A stretch of 9,273 nt of DNA, taken from contig CALPIT020000089.1 of NCBI GenBank assembly GCA_943323705.2, positions 1-9,273 of the forward strand. The letters run 5' to 3'. Of the stretch, positions 1 through 9,056 are shown in pieces (position 1 is the first letter of the stretch; every line of letters starts with the position of its first letter). This stretch comes from Streptomyces griseus (GTDB lineage Bacteria > Bacteroidota > Bacteroidia > Chitinophagales > Chitinophagaceae). The translations under genes and the position numbers were made by a program. Below the pieces are notes generated by a model, which saw only the letters and a list, made by a program, of their open reading frames with translations, made no database searches and was not told the origin of the DNA.

Positions 1-957
1 AGCCACATCACTTACTTCACTTCTATTGGGCTTGGTTCTGTCGATCATACTCTCCATCATTTGAGTAGCCACGATAACAGGTTTCGCGCGACGCATAGAT
101 TTGCGAATGATTTCTTTTTGAATTACTGGAACTTGCTCCACAGGGATTTCAACTCCCAAATCGCCACGGGCCACCATAATGCCATCACTTTCGACTATGA
201 TATCTCTCAGATTTCTTAATGCCTCAGGCATTTCGATTTTTGCAATTACTTTGATCTTGCTGTTTCTGGTTTTAATAATGTCCTTTAATTCTGTAATGTC
301 AATGGCTTTTCTCACAAAAGAAAGGGCCACCCAATCCAAATCTTGTTCAATAATGAATTCAAGATCGGTTCTGTCTTTTTCTGTCAAAGAGGGCATGGAT
401 AAAGCAGTGTCTGGAAGGTTTACTCCTTTTTTAGGAAGTAACATGCCACCAAGAGAAATAGTTACTTTTATTTCTTTGTCATTAAGGATTTCTTTTACTC
501 TAACTTCCATTTTTCCATCATCAATGAAAATTCGCTCATTCACTTTTACATCAGTGCAAAGGCTTGGGTAAGAAACGTAAACTTTCTCCTTTGTACCAAC
601 GATTTTTTCTGTTGTAAAAATGATGTCATTGCCAGGAATCAATTCAATTTTGCCACCTTCAATATCTCCAACTCTCAGTTTTGGACCTTGTAAATCTCCA
701 AGAATAGCAATGTTGTAGGGCTCAGTTTTTACAATTCTTCTGATGTGGTCTATTATTGTTTTTTTGTCTTCATGCGCTCCATGTGAAAAATTCAATCTGA
801 ATACATTCACACCTGCTTTTACCAAAGCTAGTAATCCATCATAAGTATCGCAAGCAGGGCCAACAGTTGCAACGATTTTTGTTCTTTTTTGTGAGTGAGC
901 AATACCTGCCTCACGATCCATTGTTTGATGAAGATATTTCTCTACGTATTTACTCAT
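1..957 (-). CDS. pyk: Pyruvate kinase, N-terminal 319 residues (gene runs off the left edge)
   Basis: Pyruvate kinase transfers phosphate from phosphoenolpyruvate to ADP, the last step of glycolysis, in the cytoplasm. The reading frame is open from the ATG at 957-955 to base 1, giving 319 residues of a family usually near 470-500; the rest of the C-terminal domain is outside the window. Visible motifs: ATVGPA (30-35), FRLNFSHG (53-60), QGPKLRVG (90-97), the small B domain around IDDG (145-148), the catalytic lysine in AKIE (K240), the metal-binding stretch [15 protein letters not shown] (258-272), ATQMMESM (297-304) and [10 protein letters not shown] (310-319). Residues L89, Q90, K93 and V96 match the K+-independent type. 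The N-terminus is about 20 residues longer than in E. coli PykF; M13 (codon 921-919) is an alternative start. No Shine-Dalgarno is visible. It lies 55 bp downstream of pfkA and is probably co-transcribed with it. Family assignment is secure; the exact start is less so. Confidence 0.96.
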   Translation of the reverse strand, partial: MSKYVEKYLHQTMDREAGIAHSQKRTKIVATVGPACDTYDGLLALVKAGVNVFRLNFSHGAHEDKKTIIDHIRRIVKTEPYNIAILGDLQGPKLRVGDIEGGKIELIPGNDIIFTTEKIVGTKEKVYVSYPSLCTDVKVNERIFIDDGKMEVRVKEILNDKEIKVTISLGGMLLPKKGVNLPDTALSMPSLTEKDRTDLEFIIEQDLDWVALSFVRKAIDITELKDIIKTRNSKIKVIAKIEMPEALRNLRDIIVESDGIMVARGDLGVEIPVEQVPVIQKEIIRKSMRRAKPVIVATQMMESMIDRTKPNRSEVSDVA

Positions 958-1012
958 GATTTTGTTTTGAAATTAAAAGGGCTTTTTAGTTTTTAATGTT
1001 ATAAATAAAGAA

Positions 1013-1996
1013 TTAAGTAGCGAGGATTTTCACAATTTTAATCCATTCGTCATTTATTCTTTGTTTCTTTTTTACTGCTTCATTTAATGGTGTATAATGC
1101 ATTTTGTTATTTACAATTCCAACAAATACATTATGACGTCCTTCAATCAGACATTCAACAGCATGGTAGCCCATTCTGCTGGCAAGAACCCTGTCTTTAC
1201 AAGAAGGCGAACCACCTCTTTGAATATGTCCAAGGATACAAACGCGTGTATCTAAAGTTGGTAGTTTTTCTGAAATATACTTTGCTACATCATTCGCGCC
1301 GCCAAATTCATCACCTTCTGCTACAATAATGAGGTTTACCAGTTTTTTTCTTTTTTCTTTTTCTGCTAAAGTAGCCACCAATTCATCAATGTTTGTTTTT
1401 CTTTCAGGTATGAGAATGTTCTCGGCTCCTGTTGCAATACCACTATGTAATGCTATATATCCCGCATCTCTTCCCATTACTTCAATGATGAAAAGTCTGT
1501 CATGCGCATCGGCAGTATCTCTTACTTTATCTATAGCTTCAACGGCAGTGTTTACTGCTGTGTCGAAGCCAATAGTGAAATCAGTACCTGCTATATCTTT
1601 ATCAATGGTTCCGGGTAATCCAATGCATGGGATATCAAATTCACTGCTGAAAATTTGTGCTCCTCTGAAGCTTCCATCTCCACCGATAATTACCAATCCA
1701 TCGATTCCTCTTTTTTGTAAATTTTTATATGCTTTAAGTCTGCCTTCAGGTGTCATAAATTCCATAGATCTAGCAGTTTTTAAAATCGTACCGCCTCTTT
1801 GGATAATGTTGGCAACGCTACGGCCTTCCATTTTAATTATGTCGTCCTCTACTATGCCACTGTATCCTCTCATGATACCATAAACCTCTAGCCCATGATA
1901 AAGAGCTGTTCTTACTACAGCACGTATTGCAGCATTCATACCCGGACTATCACCGCCACTTGTTAATACTCCGATTTTATGTATTTTTTTTTCCAT
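1013..1996 (-). CDS. pfkA: ATP-dependent 6-phosphofructokinase
   Basis: Phosphorylates fructose 6-phosphate to fructose 1,6-bisphosphate, the committed step of glycolysis, in the cytoplasm. The 327-residue length is normal for bacterial PfkA (E. coli about 320). Motifs in order: GVLTSGGDSPGMNAAIR (9-25), IIGGDGSFRGA (103-113), PGTIDKDIAGTD (128-139) with catalytic Asp132, EVMGRDAGY (172-180) and LGHIQRGGSP (255-264). Gly in GGDGS and Gly in PGTID are the residues found in ATP-dependent enzymes; PPi-dependent enzymes have Asp and Lys there. One oddity is Lys133 where E. coli has Asn (TIDND); both flanking aspartates are kept. The ATG at 1996 is immediately followed by a run of nine A on the coding strand (codons 2-4), with no Shine-Dalgarno. 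A TAnnTTTG box lies about 30 bp upstream. The pyk start is 55 bp downstream, suggesting a two-gene operon of glycolytic control enzymes. Confidence 0.97.
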   Translation of the reverse strand: MEKKIHKIGVLTSGGDSPGMNAAIRAVVRTALYHGLEVYGIMRGYSGIVEDDIIKMEGRSVANIIQRGGTILKTARSMEFMTPEGRLKAYKNLQKRGIDGLVIIGGDGSFRGAQIFSSEFDIPCIGLPGTIDKDIAGTDFTIGFDTAVNTAVEAIDKVRDTADAHDRLFIIEVMGRDAGYIALHSGIATGAENILIPERKTNIDELVATLAEKEKRKKLVNLIIVAEGDEFGGANDVAKYISEKLPTLDTRVCILGHIQRGGSPSCKDRVLASRMGYHAVECLIEGRHNVFVGIVNNKMHYTPLNEAVKKKQRINDEWIKIVKILAT

Positions 1997-2026
1997 TGTA
2001 TTCTTTTCCTTATTCTAAGTTGGTGT

Positions 2027-2034
2027 CAAATTTA
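2027..2034 (-). promoter_or_regulatory. Candidate sigma-A -7 box for pfkA-pyk
   Basis: On the minus strand this reads TAAATTTG, a full match to the Bacteroidota -7 consensus TAnnTTTG. It would place the transcription start roughly 20-25 nt before the pfkA ATG at 1996. I see no clear TTG-type -33 element at the usual 19-20 bp spacing. The consensus is short and AT-rich, so a chance match is possible. The 119-bp gap between argS and pfkA is long enough to hold a separate promoter. Confidence 0.45.
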
Positions 2035-2115
2035 CATATTCTATTAGAAATTATCTCGTATTTGGCACATTGTTGATAAATAGAATTAACGTATTAGCCA
2101 GAAAAATTAGAATAT

Positions 2116-3888
2116 TTACATTCTTTCCGGCACATTTATGCCTAGCAATTGCATGCCATTTTTAAGTACTACAGATGTCATAACGGATAAATGTAAACGC
2201 AAGTTTTTCTTTTCAATATTTTCTGCGTTAGCTACAGAATGTTCGGTATAAAATGAATTGTATGTTTTTGCCAATAAGAAAAGATAATTAGCAATTACCG
2301 ATGGATTCAATTCTTGAGCGGCATCCTTTATGATTGATGGGAATTGTTCCAAAACATAAAGCACTTGTTTTTCCAATGGCAATAATGCTCCCGACAATGG
2401 TTTTCTTTCCGTAGTTTCTTTTCTGAGTATGCTTTTTATTCTTGCATATGTATATTGTATGAAAGGTCCGGTAAAACCATGAAAATCTATAGACTCTTCC
2501 GGATTGAAAATCATTTTTTTCTTCGGGTCAACCCTAAGCAGGTAGAACTTCATGGCACCTAAACCAATGGTGTCATAAAGTGAATCTAGCTCACCCGCTG
2601 TAAAGTCTTTCACTTTTCCTAAAGCTTCTGTATGCTGACGGGCTGTTGCTTTCATCTCATCAACAAGGTCGTCTGCGTCCACAACTGTGCCTTCTCTACT
2701 CTTCATTTTTCCAGTAGGTAATTCCACCATACCATAACTTAAATGGTAGATATCATCGGCATAGGGTAAGCCTAATTTTTGAGCAATCAACTTCAGTACT
2801 TTCATGTGGTAATTCTGCTCATCACCGATTACATAAATACTTTGGTCGATTTTGTATTGCTCGTATTTCTGTTTAGCCAATCCAATATCTTGTGTGATGT
2901 AAACAGAAGTCCCGTCTTTACGCAAAACCAGTTTTTCATCTAGTCCATCTGCGGTTAAATCAATCCACACACTACCATCTGGTTTTCTGAAAAATACATT
3001 TTTTTCGAGTCCTTCCTGAACGATATCTTTTCCTAATAAATAAGTGTTGCTTTCGTAATAAGTTTTATCAAAATCGCTGCCGATGGATTTGTAGGTAATA
3101 TCAAAGCCTTCATAAACCCAACCGTTCATTTTCTTCCAAAGGTCCATGACTTCAGGATTTCCGGCTTCCCAGTCCTGCAGCATTTGTTGGGTTTGGAGCA
3201 TAATAGGTGCATTTTTTTCAGCTTCGGCTTCACTCATGCCACCATCTTTTAATTCGCTGACTTGCTTTTTATATTCATCATTGAATTTCACATAGTAGTC
3301 GCCTACAAAATGATCGCCTTTTTGATTTGTGGTTTGAGGCGTAGCTCCATTGGCAAAAAGCTGCCAAGCAATCATGCTTTTACATATATGAATGCCTCTA
3401 TCGTTTACGATGCAGCTTTTTAAAACTTCGTAACCGTTAGCTTTCAAAATTTCTGCTACACTCCAACCTAGGAAATTATTTCGGAGATGACCTAAATGTA
3501 AAGGTTTGTTAGTGTTGGGAGAAGAATATTCCACCATTACTTTTTTCCCATTCATCGGGTGTTTGCCGAAGCAAATGTCGTTGTGGTTTTTTTCAAGGAG
3601 AGTGAACCAATATTCATCTTTTACTGTAAGATTCAAAAATCCTTTGATGATGTTGAATGCAACAAATAAACTATTTTCTTGGGAAATGAGGTGGTTCCCC
3701 AATTCATTACCAATTGCATCAGGAGAAGTTTTCAGGGATTTTACCAAGGAAAATAATACAACCGTGTAATCGCCCTCAAATTCAGATTTGGTTTGGTTGA
3801 TTTGAAAATCCTTTTCAGTGAAATCTTGACTATAAATTGAATGCAGCGATTTTATTACCGCTTTTTGAATGACAGAAACGATACTCAT
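2116..3888 (-). CDS. argS: Arginyl-tRNA synthetase
   Basis: Class I aminoacyl-tRNA synthetase that charges tRNA-Arg with arginine in the cytoplasm. From the ATG at 3888 it has 590 residues, normal for the family. Residues 1-90 match the N-terminal additional (tRNA D-loop-binding) domain. The Rossmann catalytic core shows SSPNTNKPLHLGHLRNN (122-138) with the HIGH-type motif HLGH (131-134), VNDRG (161-165), ITQDIGLA (331-338), and GKMKSREGTVV (393-403), where MKSR stands in for KMSKS. The anticodon-binding DALR domain starts near FTGPFIQYTYARI (472-484), and the protein ends in the typical VPERM. The frame stays open 23 codons further upstream to 3957, but that extension would be encoded by AT-rich repeat DNA and would cross the promoter box at 3893-3900, so the start at 3888 is preferred. 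Divergent from the ABC-F gene; followed on the same strand by pfkA after 119 bp. Confidence 0.97.
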   Translation of the reverse strand: MSIVSVIQKAVIKSLHSIYSQDFTEKDFQINQTKSEFEGDYTVVLFSLVKSLKTSPDAIGNELGNHLISQENSLFVAFNIIKGFLNLTVKDEYWFTLLEKNHNDICFGKHPMNGKKVMVEYSSPNTNKPLHLGHLRNNFLGWSVAEILKANGYEVLKSCIVNDRGIHICKSMIAWQLFANGATPQTTNQKGDHFVGDYYVKFNDEYKKQVSELKDGGMSEAEAEKNAPIMLQTQQMLQDWEAGNPEVMDLWKKMNGWVYEGFDITYKSIGSDFDKTYYESNTYLLGKDIVQEGLEKNVFFRKPDGSVWIDLTADGLDEKLVLRKDGTSVYITQDIGLAKQKYEQYKIDQSIYVIGDEQNYHMKVLKLIAQKLGLPYADDIYHLSYGMVELPTGKMKSREGTVVDADDLVDEMKATARQHTEALGKVKDFTAGELDSLYDTIGLGAMKFYLLRVDPKKKMIFNPEESIDFHGFTGPFIQYTYARIKSILRKETTERKPLSGALLPLEKQVLYVLEQFPSIIKDAAQELNPSVIANYLFLLAKTYNSFYTEHSVANAENIEKKNLRLHLSVMTSVVLKNGMQLLGINVPERM

Positions 3889-3892
3889 GGCG

Positions 3893-3900
3893 CAAAGGTA
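3893..3900 (-). promoter_or_regulatory. Candidate sigma-A -7 box for argS
   Basis: The minus strand reads TACCTTTG, a full TAnnTTTG match, followed by CGCC and then the argS ATG at 3888. Only four bases separate box and start codon, so a transcript from this box would be leaderless or nearly so. The box mirrors TATCTTTG at 4021-4028 on the other strand, and both are followed by CGC. No convincing -33 TTG is visible at 19-20 bp spacing. Confidence 0.55.
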
Positions 3901-3914
3901 AATTGATAATGTGA

Positions 3915-5674
<1,760 letters not shown>

Positions 5675-5675
<1 letters not shown>

Positions 5676-5720
5676 ATTGATCTCTTAAACAAAGGTTAAC
5701 CTTATTTTGAGGTATCAATT
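5675..5720 (+). terminator. Weak hairpin after the ABC-F gene, possible terminator
   Basis: AATTGAT (5675-5681) pairs with ATCAATT (5714-5720), CTC (5682-5684) pairs with GAG (5709-5711) across a small bulge, and the interior holds the perfect palindrome AAGGTTAACCTT (5692-5703). It begins at the ABC-F stop codon. The stem is AT-rich and the tail (CTTTGCTTCG) is not a clean U-run, so termination here is only a possibility. Confidence 0.3.
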
Positions 5721-5737
5721 CTTTGCTTCGAAACATT

Positions 5738-5745
5738 TTATTTTG
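5738..5745 (+). promoter_or_regulatory. Weak -7-like box upstream of the exported protein gene
   Basis: TTATTTTG differs from TAnnTTTG at one position and lies 42 bases before the ATG at 5788. No well-spaced -33 element is seen. Recorded because the 112-bp gap after the ABC-F gene suggests that the next two genes have their own promoter. Confidence 0.25.
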
Positions 5746-5787
5746 CAACACAAAAAATAAATTAATTAACTGACAAAAATAATTCTA

Positions 5788-6261
5788 ATGAAAAAATCTC
5801 TGATTGTATTATCATTTTTAGTCTTTATGACATTAGGGGATGCATTTGCACAGCGCCGCAATTCAAGTGAATATTCTACCGCAATAGGTGTAAGGTTTTA
5901 TCCTGGTGCCATTACTTTTAAACAAAATTTCCTTCATGGAAATAAGATAGAAGCTATCGCATATTTCTGGAATGGCAAAGGCACACGTATTACCGGCCTT
6001 TATGAACATTATTATGATATTGAAGGTTTGAATGGCTTACAATGGTATGTAGGAACAGGTATCCATTTTACGATGTATAACGAAGGTGAATTTGACGGCA
6101 ATAGCTATTTCGGAGTGGATGGTGTTTTGGGATTGGATTATAAAATCAAAAATGCGCCATTGAATATTTCATTAGACTGGCAGCCTTCTTTTGATTTTGC
6201 AGGTAATACAGGATTTAATGGTGGATTAGGTGGATTGGGCGTAAGATATGTATTAAGATAA
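5788..6261 (+). CDS. Small exported protein, probable outer-membrane beta-barrel
   Basis: I do not recognise a named family. The 157-residue product starts with a classical Sec signal peptide: KK at 2-3, a hydrophobic core at about 5-16, and a likely signal peptidase I cut after AFA (19-21), leaving a mature N-terminal Gln, which is common in Bacteroidota. The mature part of about 136 residues alternates short amphipathic, aromatic-rich stretches with glycine-rich turns: AIGVRFYPG, EAIAYFWNG, ITGLYEHYY, LQWYVGTGIHFTMY, YFGVDGVLGLDYKI, LNISLDWQPSFDF and GLGGLGVRYVLR at the end. This suggests a small beta-barrel of about eight strands in the outer membrane. The C-terminal residue is Arg rather than the usual aromatic. 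There are no cysteines and no lipobox. The ATG has no Shine-Dalgarno. The GtrA-like gene begins 25 bp downstream, so the two may be co-transcribed. The function is unknown. Confidence 0.8.
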   Translation: MKKSLIVLSFLVFMTLGDAFAQRRNSSEYSTAIGVRFYPGAITFKQNFLHGNKIEAIAYFWNGKGTRITGLYEHYYDIEGLNGLQWYVGTGIHFTMYNEGEFDGNSYFGVDGVLGLDYKIKNAPLNISLDWQPSFDFAGNTGFNGGLGGLGVRYVLR

Positions 6262-6286
6262 TTTTATTATAGTTTTTTCTAAGCTG

Positions 6287-6757
6287 ATGCAACAAGGCTT
6301 TTTACGTTTTATTGATTTTTTTTATCCCATATTCAAAAGGTTGATGCCCTTGGATACATATAGGTATGCAGCTTGTGGAGGGATGAATACGGCATTGGCA
6401 TTATTGGTTTATTTTGTGTGCTATCATTACATTTTTGATAAGACGCTAGTTCATCTTGGGTATTTGGTTTTTAAACCTCATATGGCTGCATTATTTGTAT
6501 CAGGAATTGGTTCATTTTTTGTTGGGTTCATTTTGAATAAATTCATTGTATTTACAACATCAATTCTACGGGGAAGGATTCAATTGTTTCGTTATCTTCT
6601 GTCTTTCCTTTTTAATATCACGTTGAATTATTTTATGCTCAAATTATTAGTTGAATATTTGGGGCAGGATGTTTTTTATAGTCAACTTTTAACTACTTGT
6701 ATTGTCATTACAATCAGTTATTTAACTCAGAAACATTTCACGTTTAAGGTTAAATAG
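6287..6757 (+). CDS. GtrA-family four-helix membrane protein
   Basis: 156-residue inner-membrane protein resembling the GtrA/DPMS family (Pfam GtrA-like, from memory). Some members are thought to move or present undecaprenyl-linked sugars for surface glycosylation. Four hydrophobic segments are visible: about 27-47 (RYAACGGMNTALALLVYFV region), 66-90, 100-122 and 132-147. Family-type features are the RY..CGG.NT start of helix 1, GFILNKFIVF (80-89) at the end of helix 2, QLFRYL (99-104) entering helix 3, NYFMLKLLVEYLG (114-126), and the closing SYLTQKHFTFK (144-154). The length suits the family. The ATG at 6287 has no Shine-Dalgarno; M20 is an alternative, but it would remove the amphipathic N-terminus. 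It follows the exported barrel gene by 25 bp. No glycosyltransferase gene, the usual partner, is in the window, so the substrate cannot be inferred. Confidence 0.85.
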   Translation: MQQGFLRFIDFFYPIFKRLMPLDTYRYAACGGMNTALALLVYFVCYHYIFDKTLVHLGYLVFKPHMAALFVSGIGSFFVGFILNKFIVFTTSILRGRIQLFRYLLSFLFNITLNYFMLKLLVEYLGQDVFYSQLLTTCIVITISYLTQKHFTFKVK

Positions 6758-6788
6758 CGTGCGTTATTTAATTCGGAGATCAAGCTGG

Positions 6789-6830
6789 GTTTAAGGTTTA
6801 ATGGTTTAATTCGCTTCGCTGGTTTAATGG
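6789..6830 (+). repeat. Degenerate GGTTTAA-type repeat upstream of dnaK
   Basis: A run of GTTTAAG, GTTTAAT and GGTTTAAT units, then TCGCTTCGCT (6811-6820), then another GGTTTAAT (6821-6828). Positions 6789-6809 are identical over 21 bp, in the same orientation, to 8920-8940 just after dnaK. No open frame of note covers it. Confidence 0.85.
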
Positions 6831-6971
6831 TTATGGAACTTTTCTTTACTCTTTTTTTGGAAAATATAGCATTCTGTCATTATTTACTCTAAGTGTTCAT
6901 TATTTCTGACAATTAGTTATTCAGTCTTAATTACTTGAGTTCAAATATGACATTTTTGCATCAAAAAAGCC

Positions 6972-7001
6972 TTGGCATAATCATTGACAACTTACTGTCA
7001 A
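6972..7001 (+). promoter_or_regulatory. Candidate sigma-54-like dnaK promoter with overlapping palindrome
   Basis: TTGGCATAATCATTGACAA (6972-6990) resembles the sigma-54 pattern TTGGCA-N6-TTGC: GG at 6974-6975 is followed after exactly ten bases by GA at 6986-6987, where the consensus has GC. This would put the transcript start near 6998, about 22 nt before the dnaK ATG. TTGACA (6984-6989) and TGTCAA (6996-7001) form a 6-bp-arm palindrome over the expected start site. Further TGTCA/TGACA words lie upstream at 6875-6879, 6907-6911 and 6948-6952. A one-mismatch -7-like box, CATTTTTG, is at 6951-6958. No CIRCE element is visible. The promoter class is inference. Confidence 0.4.
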
Positions 7002-7020
7002 ACAATAAAATCTATTAATT

Positions 7021-8919
7021 ATGGGAAAGATAATTGGAATTGATCTGGGAACAACAAATAGTTGTGTTTCAGTAATGGAAGGTAACGAGCCTGTGGTGAT
7101 TGCCAACGATGAAGGCAGACGTACAACCCCTTCGGTAGTGGCGTTCTTAAAAAGTGGCGAACGTAAAGTTGGAGATCCTGCAAAACGCCAGGCGATCACC
7201 AATCCTCAAAATACCATTTCCAGCGTAAAGCGTTTCATGGGAAGAAGATTTGATGAAGTAACAGAAGAAAGTTCTCATTGGAGTTATAAAGTGGTGAAAG
7301 GCGATAACAATACAGTTAGAATTGATATCGACGGTAGAATGTACACACCACAGGAAATCAGTGCTATGGTGTTACAGAAAATGAAAAAAACGGCCGAAGA
7401 TTATTTGGGTCAGGAAGTGAGCGAAGCGGTAATTACTGTTCCTGCTTATTTCAATGACGCTCAGCGTCAGGCGACAAAAGAAGCCGGTGAAATTGCTGGA
7501 TTGAATGTAAGAAGAATTGTAAATGAGCCTACTGCAGCTGCTTTGGCTTATGGTATGGATAAAAAAGGAAAAGACCAGAAAATTGTAGTATTTGATTTGG
7601 GTGGTGGTACTTTTGATATTTCAGTTCTTGAATTGGGTGATGGTGTATTTGAAGTAAAATCAACTAATGGAGATACCCATTTAGGTGGTGATGATTTTGA
7701 TAAAGTGATTATGGATTGGCTGGCTGATGAATTCAAGAATGATGAAGGCCTCGACTTGCGTAAAGATCCAATGGCATTGCAACGATTGAAAGAAGCCGCA
7801 GAAAAAGCCAAGGTTGAATTGTCTTCCTCTTCAGAAACCGAAATCAACTTGCCTTATGTAACTGCAGTTGATGGTGTTCCAAAGCATTTGGTGAAAAAAT
7901 TAACCAGAGCAAAATTTGAAGCTTTAGCAGATAAGTTATTTGAACGTTGTTTAAAGCCTTGTGAAGCAGCATTGAAAGATGCAGGTATCAGCACTTCACA
8001 AATCGACGAAGTGATTTTAGTTGGCGGTAGCAGTCGTATTCCTAAAGTTCAAGAAATCGTAGAAAAATTCTTTGGCAAGAAGCCTAATAAAGGGGTGAAT
8101 CCTGATGAAGTGGTAGCGATCGGAGCGGGTATTCAAGGTGCAGTTTTGACGGGGGAAGTGAAAGATGTATTGTTATTGGATGTTACGCCATTAAGCTTAG
8201 GTATTGAAACGATGGGCGGTGTGATGACAAGATTGATAGATAGCAACACCACCATTCCAACTAGAAAATCAGAAACATTTAGTACAGCTTCCGACAACCA
8301 ACCTGGTGTACAAATTCATGTATTACAAGGCGAACGCCCAATGGCAAATCAAAACAAGAGCTTGGGTAATTTTAACTTAGATGGAATTCCACCAGCACCA
8401 CGCGGTGTGCCTCAGGTAGAAGTAACTTTTGATATAGATGCAAATGGTATTTTACACGTTAGCGCCAAAGATAAGGGCACAGGTAAAGAACAGAAAATTC
8501 GTATTGAAGCTGGTAGTGGTTTGAGCAAAGAGGAAATCGAAAAAATGAAAAATGAGGCTAAAGCAAATGAAGAAACAGACAAGGCTGAGCGTGAAAAAGT
8601 TGAGAAAATCAATCAGGCAGACAGCTTAATATTCCAAACTGAAAAGCAGTTGAAAGAATATGGTGAGAAAATTTCTGCTGATAAAAAAGCGCCTATCGAA
8701 GCAGCGTTAGTGAAATTGAAAGAAGCTCATAAAACTCAGGATATTGCTGCCATTGATACTTCATTAGAAGAAATGAATGCAGCTTGGACAGCAGCTAGCG
8801 AGGAAATGTACAAGGCTACACAAGAAGCCGGTGCTCAAAATCCTGCAGATGGTCAGCAAGAAAGTGCGTCATCTGGTTCAGAAAATGTTACTGATGCGGA
8901 GTTTGAGGAGGTGAAGTAA
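7021..8919 (+). CDS. dnaK: Molecular chaperone DnaK (Hsp70)
   Basis: ATP-driven cytoplasmic chaperone that binds exposed hydrophobic peptide segments and works with DnaJ and GrpE. The 632-residue length is typical. The nucleotide-binding domain (1 to about 380) shows [12 protein letters not shown] (5-16), [17 protein letters not shown] (140-156), [11 protein letters not shown] (168-178), [13 protein letters not shown] (191-203) and [13 protein letters not shown] (332-344). The interdomain linker is [16 protein letters not shown] (382-397). The substrate-binding beta domain covers about 390-500 ([20 protein letters not shown] at 419-438), the helical lid about 500-600, and a flexible Ala/Gln/Ser-rich tail ends in DAEFEEVK. 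All key motifs are intact. The ATG at 7021 begins MGKIIGID, as usual in the family. grpE and dnaJ are not adjacent; the gene stands alone with its own upstream region and a hairpin terminator downstream. Identical 21-bp repeats flank it. Confidence 0.99.
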   Translation: MGKIIGIDLGTTNSCVSVMEGNEPVVIANDEGRRTTPSVVAFLKSGERKVGDPAKRQAITNPQNTISSVKRFMGRRFDEVTEESSHWSYKVVKGDNNTVRIDIDGRMYTPQEISAMVLQKMKKTAEDYLGQEVSEAVITVPAYFNDAQRQATKEAGEIAGLNVRRIVNEPTAAALAYGMDKKGKDQKIVVFDLGGGTFDISVLELGDGVFEVKSTNGDTHLGGDDFDKVIMDWLADEFKNDEGLDLRKDPMALQRLKEAAEKAKVELSSSSETEINLPYVTAVDGVPKHLVKKLTRAKFEALADKLFERCLKPCEAALKDAGISTSQIDEVILVGGSSRIPKVQEIVEKFFGKKPNKGVNPDEVVAIGAGIQGAVLTGEVKDVLLLDVTPLSLGIETMGGVMTRLIDSNTTIPTRKSETFSTASDNQPGVQIHVLQGERPMANQNKSLGNFNLDGIPPAPRGVPQVEVTFDIDANGILHVSAKDKGTGKEQKIRIEAGSGLSKEEIEKMKNEAKANEETDKAEREKVEKINQADSLIFQTEKQLKEYGEKISADKKAPIEAALVKLKEAHKTQDIAAIDTSLEEMNAAWTAASEEMYKATQEAGAQNPADGQQESASSGSENVTDAEFEEVK

Positions 8920-8951
8920 GTTTAAGGTTTAATGGTTTAAGGTTTAACGGT
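8920..8951 (+). repeat. GGTTTAA-type repeat directly after the dnaK stop codon
   Basis: Begins at the first base after the dnaK TAA and consists of GTTTAAG, GTTTAAT, GGTTTAAG and GTTTAACGG units. Its first 21 bp match 6789-6809 exactly. After that the copies differ, this one gaining another GGTTTAA unit. It lies in the dnaK 3' untranslated region ahead of the terminator hairpin. Confidence 0.85.
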
Positions 8952-8995
8952 TAGATTCGTAACGGTTTTTTGAAAACTGAAACCTTTTAAATATC

Positions 8996-9048
8996 AACAA
9001 AAGAAAAATAAATCCTGTTCATTAATTTGAGTAGGATTTTCTTTTGTT
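8996..9048 (+). terminator. Long hairpin, probable dnaK terminator
   Basis: AATCCTGTTC (9011-9020) pairs with GAGTAGGATT (9029-9038), with two G-T wobbles, around the loop ATTAATTT. An outer AT stem is formed by AACAAAAGAA (8996-9005) with TTCTTTTGTT (9039-9048). The T-rich 3' arm serves as the tail in the dnaK direction, and the A-rich 5' arm gives a T-rich tail in the opposite direction, so it could work on both strands. Confidence 0.6.
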
Positions 9049-9056
9049 AGGAAGGA

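Noticed and set aside
179..571. Plus-strand open frame of 130 codons within pyk
   Set aside because: It is the antisense shadow of pyruvate kinase, whose motifs are all on the minus strand. The same holds for the other frames overlapping pfkA, argS, the ABC-F gene and dnaK.
6984..7011. TTGACA-N16-TAAAAT as an E. coli-type sigma-70 promoter for dnaK
   Set aside because: Bacteroidota sigma-A uses TAnnTTTG instead of TATAAT, and the implied start would lie only a few bases from the ATG. The TTGACA is better explained as one arm of the palindrome.
6758..7020. CIRCE (HrcA operator) upstream of dnaK
   Set aside because: No TTAGCACTC-N9-GAGTGCTAA or close variant is present in the gap.
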